From NCBI GenBank assembly GCA_017854255.1, contig JAFMIA010000007.1, forward strand, positions 1-64,000: a DNA stretch of 64,000 nucleotides, given 5' to 3'. The notes under the pieces are model-generated. The model had not been told where the DNA came from and ran no database searches. It was given only the letters and a program-made list of their open reading frames with translations. This stretch comes from Pseudomonadales bacterium (GTDB lineage: Bacteria; Pseudomonadota; Gammaproteobacteria; Pseudomonadales; Azotimanducaceae). Made by a program: the position numbers and the translations under genes. Numbering within the stretch: the first letter of the stretch is position 1; the number at the start of each line of letters is the position of its first letter. Positions 60,227-64,000 of this stretch are shown here, piece by piece.

Positions 60227-60967
60227 TTAGTTACCTTGACAGTAAGCAATGCCGCGCCGCAGGAGGTCGTAGTACTCCGGTTTATCCCAGGAGCCGAGCT
60301 CGATATTGGGGTAAAACGGGACCATCGGCTGCATGTCGTAATGGCCTCGACAATGGCCCAAGTTTAAATAAAGAACTTCGCCATCGCCCAGTGGTCTCAG
60401 GTAATAAATGGGTCTCGGGGCGTTGTCCGGCCAATCGGCATTGACAAAGCCAGTCGCCTCACCCGTGAACTCGGTATGCAGCAACATGTCGTGATCTGCC
60501 AATTGCTTGCAAAGATATAACTCATCATCGGTTTCGAATTCATTAATGCCGGCAACAAGGGGGTGATCTGGATTCGAGATCTTAACGGTAAAGGGCTGAA
60601 TCGGAGGATGTGCCATGAACTGCGAGCCGAGCGTTTCCATGAAAACTGGCGCAACCTCAGGACAGGCCACGCCGTTCTCGGTGAATTCAAGGATGGAGTT
60701 GGTCCCATGCAGCGCGAACCATTTGCCGCCGTTTTCCACAAAGCTTTTTAGCGCAACTTGCTCGGCTTCGGTGGGGATGAGATTACAGGTATAAGAAATC
60801 AGGAAATCGCTTGCTGCGATGGCCTCACTGTCACTGTAATCACTGGCGACTGTCGTGCGGACTGATGGGTGCTCGGCCAAAAGCTTAAGCAGCTCTAGTC
60901 GGGCATAATCAATATCATGATAGTCGCCTGCGGCAACCAGATAGGCCTTAATGGCTGTTTCTGACAT
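60227..60967 (-). CDS. ThuA-like protein, first copy
   Basis: 246 residues. The fold is that of the ThuA/glutamine-amidotransferase-like group, with YLVAAGDYHDIDYARLELLKLL, FLISYTCNLIPTEAEQVALKSFVENGGKWFALHGTN, and EVLYLNLGHCRGHYDMQP. The usual amidotransferase Cys is replaced in the central elbow by HGTN, typical of ThuA proteins, whose reaction is unsettled. A second member, 261 residues, lies at 62938. Two SDR genes separate them. The shared cluster suggests that both act on related keto-sugars or cyclic polyols, which is speculative. Confidence 0.87.
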   Translation of the reverse strand: MSETAIKAYLVAAGDYHDIDYARLELLKLLAEHPSVRTTVASDYSDSEAIAASDFLISYTCNLIPTEAEQVALKSFVENGGKWFALHGTNSILEFTENGVACPEVAPVFMETLGSQFMAHPPIQPFTVKISNPDHPLVAGINEFETDDELYLCKQLADHDMLLHTEFTGEATGFVNADWPDNAPRPIYYLRPLGDGEVLYLNLGHCRGHYDMQPMVPFYPNIELGSWDKPEYYDLLRRGIAYCQGN

Positions 60968-60985
60968 GGGATAACTCCGATTGGT

Positions 60986-61744
60986 CTAGTATTGAATCCG
61001 CTTGGTCATGCCGCCATCAATGACGACATTGGTCCCGGTCGTAAAACCGCCGAGTGGGCTGATCAGGAGCGCGGCTTGTGCTGCGATCTCTTCAGCTGTG
61101 CCCATGCGGCCAAGCGGAATAGTTGCCAATGTGGAGTCATAAAAAGCCGTCATGCCCTGCTTTATCTTGTCCCATGAACCGCCTTCAATAAAAACAGGTC
61201 CTGGGCTAATGGCATTAACCCGAACGCCTTTCGCGCCAAGTTCCTGAGACAGCGCGCCAGAATAGTTCAGCAAACCGGCTTTCATTGCGTTGTATGGGCC
61301 AGCATTCATGAAGTGCTCCAAAGCGGCGGTTGTCGAGATCATAACAACGCTGGCATTGGATGATTTTTCGAAAAACGGCTTGCAGGCTTCAACGCCGTGT
61401 ACGGCGGACAAAATATTGTAGTTAAACTGAGAGATCCAGCCTGCATCACCTGGCGCATTCCCGCCAGAAACGTTAGACACAAAGGCGTCGATTCCACCGA
61501 GTTCTTCCCCAACAGAATTAATCCAAGCCGCAAAAGCATCCCCGTCTGCAACATCGAGCGCCTGACCGGTCACTTTGACCCCCTTGGCAGATAGCGAGGC
61601 CACGGCGCTGCTAACATCGTCAGCGTTACGAGCGCAGATCGCAATGTTGCAGCCTTCTTCGGCCAGCGTTTCAGCGATGGCACGTCCAATACCTTTCGTA
61701 CCGCCTGTGATGATGACGTTGTGTCCGGTGAGTTTTAAATCCAT
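60986..61744 (-). CDS. Short-chain dehydrogenase/reductase, second in Region 4
   Basis: 252 residues. The motif TGGTKGIGRAIAETLAEEG opens the protein, NVSGG replaces the NNAG motif, and the catalytic MISTTAA...YNAMKAG triad is intact. The tail ends TGTNVVIDGGMTKRIQY. Its ATG lies behind a GGAGCT site. It lies 18 bp from the ThuA-like gene at 60967 and about 67 bp from the next SDR, all on the minus strand. The substrate is unknown. Confidence 0.93.
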   Translation of the reverse strand: MDLKLTGHNVIITGGTKGIGRAIAETLAEEGCNIAICARNADDVSSAVASLSAKGVKVTGQALDVADGDAFAAWINSVGEELGGIDAFVSNVSGGNAPGDAGWISQFNYNILSAVHGVEACKPFFEKSSNASVVMISTTAALEHFMNAGPYNAMKAGLLNYSGALSQELGAKGVRVNAISPGPVFIEGGSWDKIKQGMTAFYDSTLATIPLGRMGTAEEIAAQAALLISPLGGFTTGTNVVIDGGMTKRIQY

Positions 61745-61811
61745 TCTGAGCTCCTAGGTTGGTGTTACGTTTTAAATTTTTTTTGCAGGTTTACAGTTTT
61801 TGGTCAGTCGG

Positions 61812-62549
61812 TTACGGGTTAACCATAACGCCACCATCAACCGCCAAGCCATGGGCCGTAATAAAGGCTGCCTCTGCAGTAAGCAGGAAATTGATTGCGT
61901 TGGCAATATCTTCTGGTTGTCCTAGCCGGCCAATTGCAGATTTCTGGGTCCAAAATTCGGTGAAGCCTGGGTCTGCTGCAATGGCGGGTCCCGTAATACC
62001 GGTTACAATGGCGCCGGGTAAAATATAGTTGGCAGTGATCCCAAAGACGCCAAGCTCTAGCGCTAGGGTTTTGGTTAGACCTGCGACAGCGTGCTTTGAG
62101 GTGGTGTAGGCCCCCATGCCAGGGCCTGCCAGGCGAGACATGATTGACCCAATGTTCACAATGCGTCCGCGGCTGCTGTTCTTTAAATGAGGGATAGCCG
62201 CTCGAGAAAGTTTAAACACCGCCTTTAAGTTAACGTCCAAGATTCGATCCCAGACATCATCTGCCATGTTTTCCACCTCGCTGCCCCCGACCATGCCGGC
62301 ATTGTTGATCAAAAAATCGAGGTGACCGAAGTGATCGATGGCGCAGGCAACGATGCCTGCCGGACTGCCTTCAGCGGCAACATCCGCTTGGTAATATCGC
62401 AGATGCTCCGCCGTCCAGCTGGGCTCGGGTTGAACATCGACAACGAGTACTTTGGCGCCTTCTGTCATTAGTTTTGCTGCGGTGGCGCGACCAATGCCGC
62501 TATTGCCGCCAGTAACAATGGCGGAAAGTCCTAAGTGGGATGATGTCAT
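61812..62549 (-). CDS. Short-chain dehydrogenase/reductase, third in Region 4
   Basis: 245 residues. TGGNSGIGRATAAKLMTEGAKVLVVD has an Asp at the end of the second strand, a feature of NAD preference. NNAGMVGG, NIGSIMSRLAG and YTTSKHA are intact. The C-terminus AHGLAVDGGVMVNP is standard. It lies downstream of the repeat array at 62620-62830, which is in the gap before its start. Its promoter must lie in that gap or run through from the ThuA-like gene upstream. Confidence 0.93.
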   Translation of the reverse strand: MTSSHLGLSAIVTGGNSGIGRATAAKLMTEGAKVLVVDVQPEPSWTAEHLRYYQADVAAEGSPAGIVACAIDHFGHLDFLINNAGMVGGSEVENMADDVWDRILDVNLKAVFKLSRAAIPHLKNSSRGRIVNIGSIMSRLAGPGMGAYTTSKHAVAGLTKTLALELGVFGITANYILPGAIVTGITGPAIAADPGFTEFWTQKSAIGRLGQPEDIANAINFLLTAEAAFITAHGLAVDGGVMVNP

Positions 62550-62937
62550 AATAAAAACGCTCGCGGCCAGAAGATCGCCTGATTCAGGGGTCTAAGCCTA
62601 GGCAAGGCAAAAGAGTCAGTCAAGACTGTTTTTATGAAAACGTTCAAGACTGTTTTTATGAAAACACTCAAGGCTGTCTTTTTAAAGCCGCTCAGGGCTG
62701 TTTATGAAATCGCTCAGGGCTGTTTTTTTAAAGCCGCTCAGGGCTGTTTTAAAACGCTCAGGGCTGTTTTTAAACGCTCAGGGCTGTTTATGAAAACGCT
62801 CAGGGCTGTTTTTAAACGCTCAGGGCTGTTCCCAGTGAATTCTGGGGTAGATTAAACTGAGTATTGGATCGCTTTGAACGCGGATTGCGCGGGACTTTGC
62901 AGATTCTAGGGTGCGGGGTGTTTTCTGGATTGCTCGT
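62550..62937. other. Intergenic region with a repeat array between the third SDR and the second ThuA-like gene
   Basis: 388 bp without a credible gene. Most of it (62620-62830) is the degenerate repeat array. A 73-codon plus-strand ORF through the array (62634-62855) merely translates the repeat. Confidence 0.7.
62620..62830. repeat. Ten-copy degenerate repeat with an 11-bp core
   Basis: The core TCAGGGCTGTT (first copies TCAAGACTGTT and TCAAGGCTGTC) starts at 62620, 62644, 62668, 62692, 62714, 62738, 62758, 62778, 62800 and 62820. The period is 24 bp at first and 20-22 bp later. The linkers are A/T-rich, of the type TTTTTAAACGC or TTTATGAAAACGC. The later copies are uniform, the first three diverged. 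The period near two helical turns would place the cores on one DNA face. Confidence 0.9.
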
Positions 62938-63723
62938 TTAGGCACCGGCCGTATTGCTGGCCCAAGCAATTGCGTTGTTCAGCAACTGTTGATAGTGCTC
63001 ATTTTGCCAAGCTTTTGCGTCATCGCCGCCTTGAAGATAACAGATGCGGCTGTTGTCGTATTGCTTGGTCCAACCCACAAGGTTGCTGCCGGAAGGATGC
63101 GTCCAGCCGTCGTTGCAGTGCATCAAACCCCGCTCAACAACCGCCGCTGCGGAATAAAAGTGTTCTTGCCGAAAGGTGTAGTTGCTTGTCAGCAAGGGGG
63201 TGATGTTGGGCTCATCTACTTCGTAGAGGTAAAGCTCATCCGTCATTTCAAAGTAGGGCGGTAGGCCATCCGTTACTGGATGAGTTGGGTCGACGACCGA
63301 GATCTCATGACGCACATTGTGCCGGTAGCCGCTGTCTTGAACCTTGATTGCGTCGATCTCGCGTGCGGTATAGAGAAACTGGCCGCCGATAATACGGCGA
63401 TACTCTGGCCAGCTCGGCCATCCCGCGATGGCGTGATGCAAAAAAACCATGCCTTTGCCTTCTTCCAGTAAGGCTAGAAACTGCGTTTTAAAATCCGGGG
63501 AAGGTTCCGGGTAGATTGGGCCGCCGGATTCAAAATTGATGCCGGGCATGTCATAAAAGACTAAGCAATCGTAAGGGCGCATCAGCTCTGGATCCAGAAT
63601 GCTGGCCGCTAAAGGTTGCTCTACATGTGTGTACTGTCCGTCGAGTCGATCGAGCATCTCAAAGAAGGGCCCTTTCTCGAAAGGGTGCCCCTTGGTGATC
63701 ACGAGAAAATGAGGATCCGACAT
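62938..63723 (-). CDS. ThuA-like protein, second copy
   Basis: 261 residues from ATG 63723, where the homology starts (MSDPHFLVITKGHPFEKGPFF); the frame is open further upstream but lies over the divergent regulator. Landmarks are YDCLVFYDMPG, FLALLEEGKGMVFLHHAIAGWPSWPEYRRIIGGQF, HPVTDGLPPYFEMTDELYLYEVDEP and WTKQYDNSRICYLQGGDDAKAWQNEHYQQLLNNAIAWAS. The His-His in FLHHAIAGW and the DELYLYE block are conserved in ThuA-like proteins. Its start faces the TetR gene cut by the window end, so this regulator may control it. Confidence 0.88.
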   Translation of the reverse strand: MSDPHFLVITKGHPFEKGPFFEMLDRLDGQYTHVEQPLAASILDPELMRPYDCLVFYDMPGINFESGGPIYPEPSPDFKTQFLALLEEGKGMVFLHHAIAGWPSWPEYRRIIGGQFLYTAREIDAIKVQDSGYRHNVRHEISVVDPTHPVTDGLPPYFEMTDELYLYEVDEPNITPLLTSNYTFRQEHFYSAAAVVERGLMHCNDGWTHPSGSNLVGWTKQYDNSRICYLQGGDDAKAWQNEHYQQLLNNAIAWASNTAGA

Positions 63724-63796
63724 GGCAGAGTGACTGAACGAATGCTTTCCAGTAGTATCCTGATGAATCAACAGCGAGTAAAGAGGCCTTGCCGTC

Positions 63797-64000
63797 TTGA
63801 ACGAAAAGCAAAAACGGGTCGCCAAGGACGGGAAGTCTTGGCAAAAAACCAAAAGTGAACAAACCAAAACGGCCATCTTAAATGCGGCATTGGATTGCTT
63901 CCTTGTGATCGGATTTAACAACACAACCACTGAGAAAATTGCAAAACAGGCCAAGGTTTCGCGGGGGGCAATGTTACATCATTTCCCCCAGCGCTTAGAC
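63797..64000 (+). CDS. TetR-family regulator, 3' part outside the window
   Basis: About 68 residues of the N-terminus. A helix-turn-helix is clear from TKTAILNAALDCFLVIGFNNTTTEKIAKQAKVSRGAMLHHFPQ, the TetR DNA-binding pattern. There is no ATG in frame after the stop at 63779, so the start may be TTG 63797, which is uncertain. The frame stays open to the window edge. It diverges from the second ThuA-like gene, with about 70 bp between, and so is a candidate repressor for the minus-strand cluster. Confidence 0.8.
   Translation, partial: MNEKQKRVAKDGKSWQKTKSEQTKTAILNAALDCFLVIGFNNTTTEKIAKQAKVSRGAMLHHFPQRLD

Noticed and set aside
62620-62830. CRISPR array
   Set aside because: The repeat cores are only 11 bp, the linkers are A/T-rich and much too short (9-13 bp) for spacers, and no cas genes are near.
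62634-62855. A 73-codon plus-strand ORF through the repeat array
   Set aside because: It is only the translation of the 20-24 bp repeats, with period changes that shift the frame; no start signal or family match.

Overview
The window looks like chromosomal DNA of a heterotrophic, probably marine, gammaproteobacterium. The pointers are Gram-negative TonB receptors, a RutR-type TetR repressor, moderate GC and dense genes with many 4-bp ATGA overlaps. The lineage is an inference and cannot be fixed from this sequence. I saw no tRNA, rRNA, transposase, integrase or CRISPR array.

Region 1 (about 1-31.5 kb) is a purine scavenging and degradation block. A partial TonB receptor and a secreted NUP-family protein come first. 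Then come 8-oxoguanine deaminase with a RutR-like repressor (minus strand) and, divergently, a seven-gene operon xdhA-xdhB-xdhC-uraD-uraH-guaD-puuD. Next are a purine phosphoribosyltransferase, two NCS2 purine permeases, allantoinase PuuE, an exported adenosine deaminase, a second TonB receptor, and a second NUP gene overlapping an adenine deaminase gene. A minus-strand run follows: sodium:solute symporter, Co-type nitrile hydratase beta and alpha, its accessory protein, a PhyH-type dioxygenase, ureidoglycolate lyase and allantoicase. Together these give a full route: adenosine, adenine, guanine or 8-oxoguanine to urate, then allantoin, allantoate, and glyoxylate plus urea. The nitrile hydratase and the dioxygenase are not part of any known purine route and are the most intriguing part of the window. 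Two RutR-like palindromes lie between or over the divergent starts of the repressor and xdhA.

Region 2 (about 31.9-36.3 kb) holds an outer-membrane DUF5916-type protein, a stand-alone BLUF blue-light sensor and a serine beta-lactamase/esterase-like hydrolase.

Region 3 (about 36.3-54.5 kb) is oxidative catabolism of an unidentified, probably cyclic or branched substrate. It has two crotonases, a class III CoA-transferase, an FMN/F420-binding split-barrel protein, a Rieske oxygenase, an SDR, two MDR dehydrogenases, two paralogous cytochromes P450 flanking an acyl-CoA dehydrogenase, a small-molecule kinase, a histidine phosphatase, an acyl-CoA ligase and a molybdopterin oxidoreductase.

Region 4 (about 54.7-64 kb) has a third TonB receptor, a limonene-epoxide-hydrolase-like protein, an ABM-like protein, three SDRs (one with Arg for the catalytic Lys), a luciferase-like oxidoreductase, two ThuA-like proteins, an unusual 10-copy degenerate repeat array in an intergenic gap, and the start of a TetR regulator cut by the window end.
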